A DNA stretch of 16,560 nucleotides from an uncultured Oscillospiraceae bacterium (GTDB taxonomy: Bacteria > Bacillota > Clostridia > Oscillospirales > Oscillospiraceae): NCBI GenBank assembly GCA_910577805.1, contig CAJTOE010000038.1:1-16560 (forward strand), in the 5' to 3' direction. The position numbers and the translations under genes are program-made. Shown here in pieces: positions 8,354 to 15,625 of this stretch (its first letter is position 1; the number at the start of each line of letters is the position of its first letter). Under the pieces are notes generated by a model, which worked only from the letters and a program-made list of their open reading frames with translations, made no database searches and was not told where the DNA came from.

Positions 8354-8383
8354 GTCATATTCCACTGCTTATCCCAATAGACT
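8354..8383 (+). promoter_or_regulatory. Candidate SigE promoter of spoIVA
   Basis: Between recN and spoIVA lies GTCATATT (8354-8361), a full match to the remembered SigE -35 form, then a 14-base spacer and AATAGACT (8376-8383), which matches five of eight positions of the SigE -10 form CATACAAT. SigE is the early mother-cell sigma factor and transcribes spoIVA in Bacillus subtilis. Placement about 44 bases ahead of the start codon is reasonable. The call rests on consensus matching and the known regulation of the family, not on expression data. Confidence 0.66.
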
Positions 8384-8426
8384 ATAGGGAAAACTACCGG
8401 CTTGCTCGGCCGAAGGAGGAAATGCA

Positions 8427-9905
8427 GTGGAAGATCGCAAAATCTACGAGGATATCGCGCTTCGGACCGAGGGCGATATCTATATTGGCGTTGTGGGGCC
8501 GGTCCGCACCGGAAAATCCACCTTTATCAAGCGCTTTATGGAGAGTCTGGTCATTCCCAATATCGAAAACGTCTACCGGAGAGAGCGGGCACGGGATGAG
8601 CTGCCCCAGAGCGGTTCCGGCCGTACTATCATGACCGCCGAGCCGAAATTCGTCCCGGAGGAGGCGGTGGCCGTCAACATGGACGGCGGAGCCGCGTTCC
8701 AGGTCCGGCTGATCGACTGCGTGGGCTATATGGTCAACGGCGCGGTGGGCCATCTGGAGGGGGAGACGGAGCGTATGGTCACCACGCCCTGGTTTGAACA
8801 CGAAATCCCCATGTCCGAGGCGGCGGAAATCGGCACCCGTAAGGTGATCGCCGAGCATTCCACCATCGGGATTGTGGTGACTACAGACGGGACCATCACG
8901 GAGATTCCCAGGGAGGACTATTTGGAGGCGGAGGAACGGGTCATTACCGAGCTGCGGGAGATGGGCAAGCCGTTTTTGGTTCTGCTCAACTCGGCGTACC
9001 CCAACTCCGACCGGGCCCAGGCCATCCGGGCGGATATTGCCCAAAGGTACGATGTGACCTGCGTGGCCGCGAACTGCCTGGAGATGGGAGAAGGGGAGAT
9101 TGACAAGCTGCTCAAGGGTGTGCTGTACGAGTTCCCGGTAAAAGAGGTAGACTTGTTCCTGCCGCCCTGGGTGGACGCCCTGCCCCAGGAGCATCCCATC
9201 AAGGCCGCGCTCTATGCCGCCATCCGGGAGGGAGCCGCCGGTCTGCGGCGGATTCGGGACGTGGACGCGGCGATTCAGGCCATTCGGGACTGCGAGGAGG
9301 TCAGCAGCGCCCAGGTGACCACCATTGATTTGGGCACCGGTCTGGCCGCCGCCGCCCTGGAGCTGCCCCGCACACTGTTTTACAGCACCTTGTCCCAGCA
9401 GTCCGGCTTTCAGGTGGAGGACGACGGGGATTTGGTTTCCCTGCTCACCCAGCTGGCGGGGGTCAAAGCCGCCTATGACAAGGTGGCTGACGCCTTACAG
9501 GAGGTGGAGGAGACCGGCTATGGAATCGTGGTTCCGTCGATTGACTCCCTGGTGCTGGAGGAACCGGAAATCGTCCGGCAGGGTGGAAAGTACGGTGTGC
9601 GCCTGAAGGCCAGCGCTCCGTCCATTCATATGATTCGTGCGGACATTGAAACAGAGGTTTCCCCGCTGGTGGGCAGCGAGAAGCAGAGTGAGGATATGGT
9701 CAACTATCTGCTCCAGGAGTTCGAGGGCGATAAGACCAAAATCTGGGAATCCAACATTTTCGGAAAATCCTTCCATGAGCTAGTGGGAGAGGACCTGAAC
9801 ACCAAAGTAAAACGGATGCCGGACGACGCACGGGAAAAGCTGCGGGATACCTTACAGCGTATCATCAACGAAGGCTCCGGCGGGCTGATCTGTATCATTT
9901 TGTAA
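8427..9905 (+). CDS. spoIVA: Stage IV sporulation protein A (spore-coat ATPase)
   Basis: SpoIVA polymerises, using ATP hydrolysis, into the basement layer of the spore coat on the forespore outer membrane and is needed for coat attachment and cortex formation. The 492-residue length equals that of the Bacillus subtilis protein. Walker A GPVRTGKS (24-31) places Lys30, and the Walker B segment LIDCVGY places Asp97, at the same numbers as the residues studied in B. subtilis. The switch-like block RTIMTAEPKF (66-75) keeps Thr70 but has Ala71 where I recall a second threonine in Bacillus. The C terminus ends in the conserved GGLICIIL membrane-contacting tail. The start is GTG at 8427, seven bases after AAGGAGG (8413-8419). 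Finding it confirms a spore-forming lineage. Confidence 0.97.
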   Translation: MEDRKIYEDIALRTEGDIYIGVVGPVRTGKSTFIKRFMESLVIPNIENVYRRERARDELPQSGSGRTIMTAEPKFVPEEAVAVNMDGGAAFQVRLIDCVGYMVNGAVGHLEGETERMVTTPWFEHEIPMSEAAEIGTRKVIAEHSTIGIVVTTDGTITEIPREDYLEAEERVITELREMGKPFLVLLNSAYPNSDRAQAIRADIAQRYDVTCVAANCLEMGEGEIDKLLKGVLYEFPVKEVDLFLPPWVDALPQEHPIKAALYAAIREGAAGLRRIRDVDAAIQAIRDCEEVSSAQVTTIDLGTGLAAAALELPRTLFYSTLSQQSGFQVEDDGDLVSLLTQLAGVKAAYDKVADALQEVEETGYGIVVPSIDSLVLEEPEIVRQGGKYGVRLKASAPSIHMIRADIETEVSPLVGSEKQSEDMVNYLLQEFEGDKTKIWESNIFGKSFHELVGEDLNTKVKRMPDDAREKLRDTLQRIINEGSGGLICIIL

Positions 9906-9910
9906 GCAGG

Positions 9911-9939
9911 GAACGCGGCTTCGGCCGCGTTCTTTATTT
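9911..9939 (+). terminator. Rho-independent terminator after spoIVA
   Basis: A perfect 9-bp stem (GAACGCGGC at 9911-9919 with GCCGCGTTC at 9924-9932) closes on a TTCG loop, giving the very stable C(UUCG)G tetraloop, and is followed by a T-rich tract to 9939. It begins five bases after the spoIVA stop and separates spoIVA from the next transcription unit. Confidence 0.9.
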
Positions 9940-9966
9940 GACACCTCCTGTTTCTTTTGGTACAAT
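9938..9966 (+). promoter_or_regulatory. Strong SigA promoter before the GNAT gene
   Basis: TTGACA (9938-9943) is a perfect -35 and TACAAT (9961-9966) a five-of-six -10, separated by exactly 17 bases. The -35 begins within the T tract of the preceding terminator. It would start transcription around 9973, about 20 bases ahead of the GNAT start codon, and can drive the four genes through to the hairpin at 12614. Confidence 0.88.
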
Positions 9967-9994
9967 GGACAAAATGAGAAGAAGGTGAGTCAAG

Positions 9995-10504
9995 ATGGAA
10001 TTCTGTTTGCGCCCTTGGCAGTTAGAGGATGCTCCGTCCATTGCCCGCCTGGCGGACGATATAGAGATTGCACGCTGGCTGCGGGATGTGTTTCCCAATC
10101 CCTATACCCTGAAAGACGCGCAGGGGTTTATTCAAAGCTGTTTGGAGAACGGGGAGGACAGCCTTTGTCTGGCCATTGAAATCGACGGACAGGCGGTGGG
10201 CAGCATCGGCCTGTTTCGTGGAACAGATGTGTACCAGAAGAACGCCGAGCTGGGCTATTGGCTGGGCCGGGAGTTTCACGGACAAGGCGTGATGACGCAG
10301 GCGGTCCGTGAGATTTGTCGGATGGGGTTCGCGCGCTGGGATATCGGGCGCATCTATGCGGAGCCCTACGCCAGCAATGCAGGCTCCCGCCGGGTGCTGG
10401 AGAAGGCCGGGTTTCAGCTGGAGGGGATTTTACGCCGGAGCGTATACAAGCTGGGTGAGACGCAGGACAGTTGTATGTACAGTCTGCTGCGGGAGGAGGC
10501 CTAG
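9995..10504 (+). CDS. GNAT-family N-acetyltransferase (RimJ/RimL-like)
   Basis: This is a 169-residue acetyl-CoA-dependent acyltransferase of the GNAT_3/RimJ-RimL type, a group that acetylates protein N termini, small amines or antibiotics. The N-terminal block LRPWQLEDAPSIARLADD is typical. The central AELGYWLGREFHGQGVMTQAV (84-104) contains the acetyl-CoA pyrophosphate-binding Gly96-Gln97-Gly98, and NAGSRRVLEKAGFQLEG (128-144) is the standard C-terminal GNAT block. The ATG at 9995 follows an AAGGTGAG site. It is the first gene after the strong SigA promoter. Its substrate cannot be read from sequence. The tgt gene two positions downstream does not by itself point to a translation role. Confidence 0.88.
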   Translation: MEFCLRPWQLEDAPSIARLADDIEIARWLRDVFPNPYTLKDAQGFIQSCLENGEDSLCLAIEIDGQAVGSIGLFRGTDVYQKNAELGYWLGREFHGQGVMTQAVREICRMGFARWDIGRIYAEPYASNAGSRRVLEKAGFQLEGILRRSVYKLGETQDSCMYSLLREEA

Positions 10505-10507
10505 ACG

Positions 10508-11059
10508 ATGGCGCTTGAAAAACAGTCCAACAAGCTGATTCTATATATTGCTATGTCGCTGGATGGGTATATTGCCGACAAAAACGGCAGTGTTGATTTT
10601 TTGGATGATACTCCCGCTCCTGTGCCTGACCTGGGTTATGAAGAATTTTACGCCTCGATTCAAGCCATCATTTTTGGTGGGACCACATACCGGCAGGTGA
10701 AAAATGAGCTGTCCCCCGACAAATGGCCTTACCCTGGAATGCCGTGCTATATTTGCACCAAACAGCAGGATTCGGATGACCCTAATGTCTGTTTTACGCA
10801 GCTCCCGCCCAGGCAGCTATTAGAGGCGGTTTGGAAGGACCATCCGGGCAATGTCTGGCTGATGGGCGGCGGAAAAATCATCCGCAGTTTTTTGCAGGAA
10901 AATCTGATTGACGAGTACTATATTTATATTCAGCCCACCCTGCTGGGGGACGGCATTCCGCTGTTTCCGGCAGATTTTCCGAGAGCCAGCTTGACGCTGG
11001 AGAGCTGTCAAAGCATCGGAGAGATTGTGGAGCTGCATTATCGAAAGAAAACTCTATAG
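10508..11059 (+). CDS. Dihydrofolate reductase/RibD C-terminal-like reductase
   Basis: This 183-residue protein has the DHFR-like fold of the RibD C-terminal domain family (YwjB/YyaP type), expected to bind NADPH. Visible landmarks are LILYIAMSLDGYIADKNGSV (10-29), AIIFGGTTYRQV (53-64), VWLMGGGKIIRSFL (116-129), the dinucleotide-binding region, and LIDEYYIYIQPTLLGDGIPLF (133-153). These match stand-alone reductases of uncertain substrate rather than true folate reductase or the fused riboflavin enzyme, since no deaminase domain is present. AGGAGG at 10494-10499 lies eight bases ahead of the ATG, and only three bases separate it from the GNAT stop, so they share a message. Base composition looks more AT-rich than in the neighbouring tgt, which may reflect later acquisition; this was judged by eye. 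Confidence 0.85.
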   Translation: MALEKQSNKLILYIAMSLDGYIADKNGSVDFLDDTPAPVPDLGYEEFYASIQAIIFGGTTYRQVKNELSPDKWPYPGMPCYICTKQQDSDDPNVCFTQLPPRQLLEAVWKDHPGNVWLMGGGKIIRSFLQENLIDEYYIYIQPTLLGDGIPLFPADFPRASLTLESCQSIGEIVELHYRKKTL

Positions 11060-11080
11060 AAGAAGCAAAGGAGAAGTTTT

Positions 11081-12217
11081 GTGTTTGAAGTAATCAAGCG
11101 AGAGGGCAAGGCCCGCCGGGGCGTATTTACCTGCCCTCACGGTACGGTGCAGACCCCGGTTTTTATGAATGTCGGTACGCAGGGGGCCATCAAGGGCGCG
11201 GTGTCCGCCCACGATTTGAAGGAGATTGGCTGTCAGATCGAGCTGTCCAACACCTACCATCTGCATCTGCGTCCAGGAGACGAGAATGTCCGTCAAATGG
11301 GGGGGCTTCACCGGTTTATGGACTGGGATGGTCCTATGCTCACCGACAGCGGAGGCTTTCAAGTATTTTCCCTTGCGGGCCTGCGGAAAATTAAGGAGGA
11401 AGGGGTCACCTTCGCCTCCCATATCGACGGCCGGCGCATCTTCATGGGGCCGGAGGAGTCCATGCGCATCCAGTCCAACCTGGGCAGCGATATTGCCATG
11501 GCCTTTGACGAATGCGTGGAAAATCCCTCGCCTTTTGAATACGTGCAAAAGTCCTGCCAGCGGACCGCACGTTGGCTGGAGCGGTGCGTGGCGGAACACG
11601 AAAGGCTCAACCAGGTGGAGGGCTGTGTCAACCCCGGCCAGCAGCTCTTTGGAATCAACCAAGGCGGGACCTACCCGGAGCTGCGGGTGGAGCATATGAA
11701 GCAGATCGCCCAAATGCCCTGCGACGGCTTCGCCATCGGCGGACTTGCGGTGGGGGAGCCTACCGAAGTGATGTACGAAATCATCGAGGCGGTAGAACCC
11801 CACATGCCCCAGGAGAAGCCCCGGTATCTGATGGGGGTGGGGACGCCCTCCAATATCATTGAAGGGGTCGCCAGGGGCGTGGATTTCTTCGACTGCGTCA
11901 TGCCCGCCCGGAACGCCCGCCACGGAAAGCTGTTTACCTGGCAGGGGACCATCAACATCAAAAATGAGCGCTATAAGCTGGATAAACAGCCCATTTCGGA
12001 GGGCTGTCAATGTCCCGCCTGCCGCTCCTTTTCACGGGCGTATCTGCGCCACCTGCTGACAGCGGGGGAGATGCTGGCAATGCGGCTTGCAGTGCTGCAC
12101 AATCTGTATTTTTACAATGAGCTGATGCTTCGTATCCGGGAGGCGCTGGACAACGGGACCTTTGAGGCGTTCCGGCAGACCTATTCTCCCATTTTAACGC
12201 GGCCTATCCCAATGTGA
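11081..12217 (+). CDS. tgt: tRNA-guanine transglycosylase
   Basis: TGT exchanges guanine-34 in tRNAs with GUN anticodons for the queuine precursor preQ1, a step in queuosine formation. The 378 residues carry ELSNTYHLHLRPG (54-66), TDSGGFQVFSL (88-98, Asp89 equivalent to the active-site Asp102 of Zymomonas TGT), GINQGG (191-196), GGLAVGE (220-226), and GVDFFDCVMPARNARHG (266-282) with the likely nucleophile Asp271. The zinc site is Cys309, Cys311, Cys314 and His340, with the same spacing as in the Zymomonas enzyme. The start is GTG at 11081 with AGGAG at 11069-11073. The usual neighbours queA, ruvB, yajC and secDF are absent; the upstream partners here are the GNAT and reductase genes. Confidence 0.96.
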   Translation: MFEVIKREGKARRGVFTCPHGTVQTPVFMNVGTQGAIKGAVSAHDLKEIGCQIELSNTYHLHLRPGDENVRQMGGLHRFMDWDGPMLTDSGGFQVFSLAGLRKIKEEGVTFASHIDGRRIFMGPEESMRIQSNLGSDIAMAFDECVENPSPFEYVQKSCQRTARWLERCVAEHERLNQVEGCVNPGQQLFGINQGGTYPELRVEHMKQIAQMPCDGFAIGGLAVGEPTEVMYEIIEAVEPHMPQEKPRYLMGVGTPSNIIEGVARGVDFFDCVMPARNARHGKLFTWQGTINIKNERYKLDKQPISEGCQCPACRSFSRAYLRHLLTAGEMLAMRLAVLHNLYFYNELMLRIREALDNGTFEAFRQTYSPILTRPIPM

Positions 12218-12228
12218 GGAGTGAAACG

Positions 12229-12609
12229 ATGGACAAAAAAGATGCTCAAAAAATCGCAGAGCCGGTTGTAAAGCGGGTAGTGGATTTGATTGCGGAGCGG
12301 AAATATGAGGAAATTCCGCAAGTCGCAGAACTGGCCGATTGGTCTGTGGAAAATGTTCGGGAGGCAATCGACGGTTTCCTGGAGCTGAATGAGCTTCCCC
12401 ACATGGACCCCTTTGATGCTCCCTGCAATTTCCATCCCCAGTATGAATACCATCAGTTAGAGTGCTATGTCTACAAGGACGGCAGCGGGTTTGCGATGGA
12501 TTATAATTTGACAACAGACAGTGAGCTGAATGACCTTACGCTGCAAATGGAGTTTCTTTGCACGGAGGATGGATTCAAAGCCAGGTTTTTGCAGGTACAT
12601 GTGTTATAA
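12229..12609 (+). CDS. Hypothetical protein, possibly DUF7668-like
   Basis: The 126-residue soluble, acidic protein has no signal peptide or membrane segment. The first half (about 1-60) is helical and charged, with KIAEPVVKRVVDLIAERKYE followed by a segment resembling a small helical domain (EIPQVAELADWSVENVREAIDGF). The second half looks like a compact beta-rich domain (HQLECYVYKDGSGFAMDYNL, then DLTLQMEFLCTEDGFKARFLQVHVL). The layout resembles small DUF7668-type proteins, a weak recollection; function is unknown. The ATG at 12229 is preferred over the GTG at 12214 because GAGGAG (12216-12221) sits seven bases ahead of it, overlapping the tgt stop codon. It probably shares the tgt transcript and ends just before a strong hairpin. 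Confidence 0.75.
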   Translation: MDKKDAQKIAEPVVKRVVDLIAERKYEEIPQVAELADWSVENVREAIDGFLELNELPHMDPFDAPCNFHPQYEYHQLECYVYKDGSGFAMDYNLTTDSELNDLTLQMEFLCTEDGFKARFLQVHVL

Positions 12610-12613
12610 TCCG

Positions 12614-12654
12614 AAAAGGCACACAGCGGAAGTTACTTCTGCCGTGTGCCTTTT
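12614..12654. terminator. Bidirectional hairpin terminator
   Basis: Two 20-base arms (12614-12633 and 12635-12654) are complementary except for one A-C mismatch and one G-U pair, giving a long stem with a small loop around TTA. The arms begin with AAAA and end with TTTT, so a U tract follows the stem on either strand. It lies between convergent genes and can end both the tgt-side message and the purB-AI-2E message. Confidence 0.9.
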
Positions 12655-12667
12655 GCGTTCCGTTCCG

Positions 12668-13945
12668 TTATTCTTTTTTCTCCGGCATACACGCGCTGAA
12701 TGCTTCGGTTTTTCCCATATACTGCGCAGTTTCCACCGGCAAGCCGCGCTGCCGCAGGCCGCGGGCGACCAGACGGCTGAGGATGCTGTAGAGCATGGCG
12801 AACACAGGAACGCCAAGCACCATCCCCGCAAATCCGAACAGTCCGCCGAACAGTAGAATGGAAAACAGGACCCAAAAGCTGGCAAGACCAGTGGAGTCCC
12901 CCAGGATTTTGGGACCAAGAATATTGCCGTCAAATTGCTGGAGCACCAGCACAAACAGCGCAAAATACACCGCTTGGAGCGGATTCACCAGCAGGATCAG
13001 GAAAAAGCAGGGGATCGCGCCAATGAACGGCCCGAAAAACGGGACAATGTTTGTCACGCCGATGATCGTTGCCACCAGGGCTGGGTAGGGGAAGCGGAGG
13101 ATATTGCAGCAAATCAGACAAATCACGCCGATGATTGCGGAATCTACCAGCTTGCCGTTGATGAAGCCGCTCATGATGCGGTACGCGCTGCGGACTTCCT
13201 CTACCACCAGGTCTCCGTACCGGGTGGGGAGAAGGCTGTAGATGATTTTTTTGGACTGAGCCGCAAAGGTATCCTTCCGGGCCAGCAGATACACCGACAC
13301 GATCAGCCCAATCAAAATGTCCTTCAAGACCATCAGTGATGTTGCTACAACAACGGACACACTGGTCACAACGTCAGTTACGTTGGGCAGAAGGAATTCC
13401 TTTGCCCAATTCAGGACCGTGGACATGGACTCCAGGTTGGGCATGATGTCGTTTTCCAGCCAATCCTCCAGAGCTTGGGTCGTGGACTCGTAGTAGGGCA
13501 GAAGGAATTCCCGGAGCGCCGGGTTGTCCTCCCACGTTTTGACCAGCCAATTCTGAACCGTTTCAATGTAGTCCGGAAAGGCCTGGACCAGTCCCACTAC
13601 GCTGAAATACAACTGGGGTAAGACCATAGCCAGCAAAATGTAGATGACCAGCAGAGCGAACATCAGGCTGAGGAGAATGGCCGTGCCATTGAGGATAGGA
13701 CGGACTTTGGGGCTGGGGGCAAAGGAGGTCAGAAACGCCAGAATGTGCCGTTGGACAGGCAGAAGCAGAAACGCCAGTACCAATCCGTACAAAATGGGGC
13801 GGAGAATCAGCATCAGCTTTTCGACTAAGGCCCAGACTCCGGTGAAGTGATAGAGGAGGAAAAAGAACAGAATAGACGCCCCAATGACGCAAAATGCGGT
13901 CACACCCAGGGCGATATAGTGGTCAGAGGGCTTTTTGGACGACAT
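12668..13945 (-). CDS. AI-2E family membrane transporter (UPF0118)
   Basis: This 425-residue polytopic membrane protein belongs to the AI-2E/PerM/YtvI family, whose members are annotated as exporters; various members have been linked to autoinducer-2 or ion efflux, and the substrate here is unknown. N-terminal helices lie roughly at 12-34, 45-63 and 86-112, then a large soluble segment of about 80 residues, then further helices. The family block TNIVPFFGPFIGAIPCFF and the C-terminal QQFDGNILGPKILGDSTGL and GMVLGVPVFAMLYSIL are clear. ATG at 13945 is preferred over the TTG one codon earlier because the site AAGGAGGG is then six bases away. That site overlaps the purB stop codon, so the gene follows purB on one message. 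Confidence 0.91.
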   Translation of the reverse strand: MSSKKPSDHYIALGVTAFCVIGASILFFFLLYHFTGVWALVEKLMLILRPILYGLVLAFLLLPVQRHILAFLTSFAPSPKVRPILNGTAILLSLMFALLVIYILLAMVLPQLYFSVVGLVQAFPDYIETVQNWLVKTWEDNPALREFLLPYYESTTQALEDWLENDIMPNLESMSTVLNWAKEFLLPNVTDVVTSVSVVVATSLMVLKDILIGLIVSVYLLARKDTFAAQSKKIIYSLLPTRYGDLVVEEVRSAYRIMSGFINGKLVDSAIIGVICLICCNILRFPYPALVATIIGVTNIVPFFGPFIGAIPCFFLILLVNPLQAVYFALFVLVLQQFDGNILGPKILGDSTGLASFWVLFSILLFGGLFGFAGMVLGVPVFAMLYSILSRLVARGLRQRGLPVETAQYMGKTEAFSACMPEKKE

Positions 13946-13957
13946 CAAGCACCCTCC

Positions 13958-15397
13958 TTACACCTTGAGCTGGGTATCTTCGCCCTGCTCCAAGTCCTGG
14001 GCACAGCGGGAGAGTACCGGAGCGATGCACTGGTCTAAAAATTCCTCCACCTGCTCCGGACAGCGGCCAATATAGCGGCTGGGCTCCATGTGGGCGGTAA
14101 GCTGCTCCATGGTCAGACCAAACGCCGGGTCGGCGGCGATCAGCTCGATCAGATTGTTGTGCAGGCCTAAATCCTTTACATTCCGGCCCGCCTCCTGGGA
14201 GAGGACCCGGATGCGCTCGTGAAGCTCCTGACGGTCGCCGCCGCGCTTCACCGCGTCCATCATAATGTTCTCACTGGCCATGAAGGGCAGCTCCTCCAGG
14301 ACATGCTTTTCAATGACCTTCGGGTGGACCACCAGACCGGAACAGACATTCAGCATGATATTCAGAATGGCGTCCACCGCCAAGAAGGCCTCCGGGACGG
14401 ACAGCCGCTTGTTGGCCGAGTCGTCCAAGGTGCGCTCGAACCACTGTGTTGCGGCGGTGACGGCCGGGTTGCCCACATCGACGATCACGTACCGGGCCAG
14501 GGAGCAGATCCGCTCACAGCGCATGGGGTTGCGCTTGTAGGGCATGGCGGAGGAGCCGATTTGATTTTTCTCAAAAGGCTCTTCCACCTCCTTTAAGTGG
14601 CACAGCAGACGCAGATCGGTGGCAAATTTGCTGGCCGACTGGGCGATTCCGGCCAGCGTGGAGACCACGTTGTAGTCCAGCTTGCGGGAGTAGGTCTGCC
14701 CGCTTACGGGGACAACGTCTGTAAAGCCCATTTCCTTTGCAATCTTTTCCTCCAGACGCTTTACCTTCTCATGGTCCCCCTCAAAAAGCTCCAGGAACGC
14801 GGCCTGTGTCCCGGTGGTCCCCTTGGAGCCTCTCAGCTTCAGGGTGGAGAGCCGGTATTCCACCTCCTCCAAGTCCATCAGCAGCTCGTTCATCCAGAGG
14901 GCCGCCCGCTTTCCGACCGTCACAAGCTGTGCCGCCTGGAAGTGCGTAAATCCAAGGGTAGGCAAGTCTTTATACTTGCGGGCAAATTGCCCCAGCCGGT
15001 CCAGCACCCGGACCAGCTTCCCACGGATCAGCTCCAGGCCCTCCCGCATGAGGATCACGTCCGTGTTGTCGCCCACATAGCAGCTGGTCGCGCCTAAATG
15101 GATGATGGGCATGGCCTTGGGGCAGGCGGTTCCAAAGGTGTGGACATGGGCCATCACATCATGGCGCAGCTTCTTTTCCATCTCCGCGGCCAGTGCGTAG
15201 TCGATGTCGGTCAAATGGGCCTCCATCTCGTCTACCTGCTCCTGGGTCACAGGCAGGCCCAGTTCCATTTCGGCACGGGCCAGCGCGACCCAGAGCTTGC
15301 GCCAGGTGGTGAATTTTTTGTCGGCGGAGAAGAGGTACTGCATTTCATCACTGGCGTACCGGGATGAAAGCGGACTTTCGTAGGCGTTTGTAGGCAT
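13958..15397 (-). CDS. purB: Adenylosuccinate lyase, animal-type clade
   Basis: PurB cleaves SAICAR to AICAR and adenylosuccinate to AMP, two fumarate-releasing steps of purine synthesis. The 479 residues show the fumarase/aspartase superfamily blocks: DVMAHVHTFGTACPKAMP (80-97), LGATSCYVGDNTD (101-113), TLGFTHFQAAQ (147-157, His152 the likely general acid), GSKGTTGTQAAFLELFEGD (190-208) and the signature loop GSSAMPYKRNPM (281-292). WFERTLDDSANKR follows. These blocks match human ADSL as I remember it far better than the roughly 430-residue Bacillus type. The start follows AAAGGGAG. It is the first gene of a two-gene unit ending at the bidirectional hairpin, and is divergent from the MBL-fold gene. 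Confidence 0.95.
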   Translation of the reverse strand: MPTNAYESPLSSRYASDEMQYLFSADKKFTTWRKLWVALARAEMELGLPVTQEQVDEMEAHLTDIDYALAAEMEKKLRHDVMAHVHTFGTACPKAMPIIHLGATSCYVGDNTDVILMREGLELIRGKLVRVLDRLGQFARKYKDLPTLGFTHFQAAQLVTVGKRAALWMNELLMDLEEVEYRLSTLKLRGSKGTTGTQAAFLELFEGDHEKVKRLEEKIAKEMGFTDVVPVSGQTYSRKLDYNVVSTLAGIAQSASKFATDLRLLCHLKEVEEPFEKNQIGSSAMPYKRNPMRCERICSLARYVIVDVGNPAVTAATQWFERTLDDSANKRLSVPEAFLAVDAILNIMLNVCSGLVVHPKVIEKHVLEELPFMASENIMMDAVKRGGDRQELHERIRVLSQEAGRNVKDLGLHNNLIELIAADPAFGLTMEQLTAHMEPSRYIGRCPEQVEEFLDQCIAPVLSRCAQDLEQGEDTQLKV

Positions 15398-15428
15398 GGT
15401 AACAGCTCCCTTTTTTGTCTTTGGATGC

Positions 15429-15457
15429 AGTATAGCACAAAAACAGTGGGTTGGTAA
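15429..15457 (-). promoter_or_regulatory. Candidate SigA promoter of purB
   Basis: Read on the minus strand, TATACT (15434-15429) is a five-of-six -10 preceded directly by TGC, making an extended -10, with TTACCA (15457-15452, four of six) 17 bases upstream as the -35. It lies about 30 bases ahead of the purB start. A 7-base inverted repeat TTTTTGT/ACAAAAA (arms 15437-15443 and 15412-15418) straddles the -10. No purine riboswitch or clear PurR box pair was seen. Confidence 0.72.
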
Positions 15458-15547
15458 AGATAAAAGCGGTTTTTTTCATGGATTCTTAATGTTTATTTTT
15501 ACTGGGGTGAAATTGAAGGTCATTGCTGCGAACGTTCTTACCATGTA

Positions 15548-15576
15548 TTGAATTTTTTCCTGGGATATGGTAGAAT
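15548..15576 (+). promoter_or_regulatory. Promoter of the MBL-fold gene, copy 1 of twin
   Basis: TTGAAT (15548-15553) and TAGAAT (15571-15576) are separated by 17 bases, fitting a SigA promoter about 45 bases ahead of the MBL-fold gene. A second, closely similar sequence serves murD. The rest of the 228-base divergent intergenic stretch (15398-15625) holds the purB promoter and an isolated GAACGTTC palindrome at 15530-15537, with no gene or RNA element I can recognise. Confidence 0.8.
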
Positions 15577-15585
15577 AAACTAATT
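15548..15585 (+). repeat. Promoter-containing repeat, copy 1
   Basis: This 38-base stretch matches 16393-16430 at 31 positions. The shared part covers the -35, most of the spacer (TTTTTCC and GATATG), the -10 and the following AATAA..TAATT. The seven differences fall at positions 14-16, 23, 26, 32 and 33 of the repeat. TTGAATT at its start and AATTCAA at 15582-15588 form a perfect 7-base inverted pair around the promoter. Confidence 0.8.
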
Positions 15586-15625
15586 CAAAGCCTATTTTAA
15601 CGATGCAGAAAAGAGGACATAGCAC

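Noticed and set aside
8394..9194. Antisense open frame of 266 codons opposite spoIVA
   Set aside because: No family resemblance and no ribosome site; the + strand gene is unequivocal.
11054..12010. Antisense open frame of 318 codons opposite tgt
   Set aside because: tgt on the + strand has all catalytic and zinc residues; the antisense frame has no recognisable domain.
12214..12228. Upstream GTG start for the small gene after tgt
   Set aside because: The GAGGAG site falls inside this extension, so only the ATG at 12229 has a properly spaced ribosome site.
14219..15097. Open frames on the + strand across purB
   Set aside because: They lie opposite a fully motif-supported purB and show no protein-family features.
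15530..15537. GAACGTTC palindrome considered as a LexA or PurR site
   Set aside because: The half sites lack the spacing of the Bacillus SOS box, and the PurR box match is partial, without a paired box; it is also far from the purB -10.
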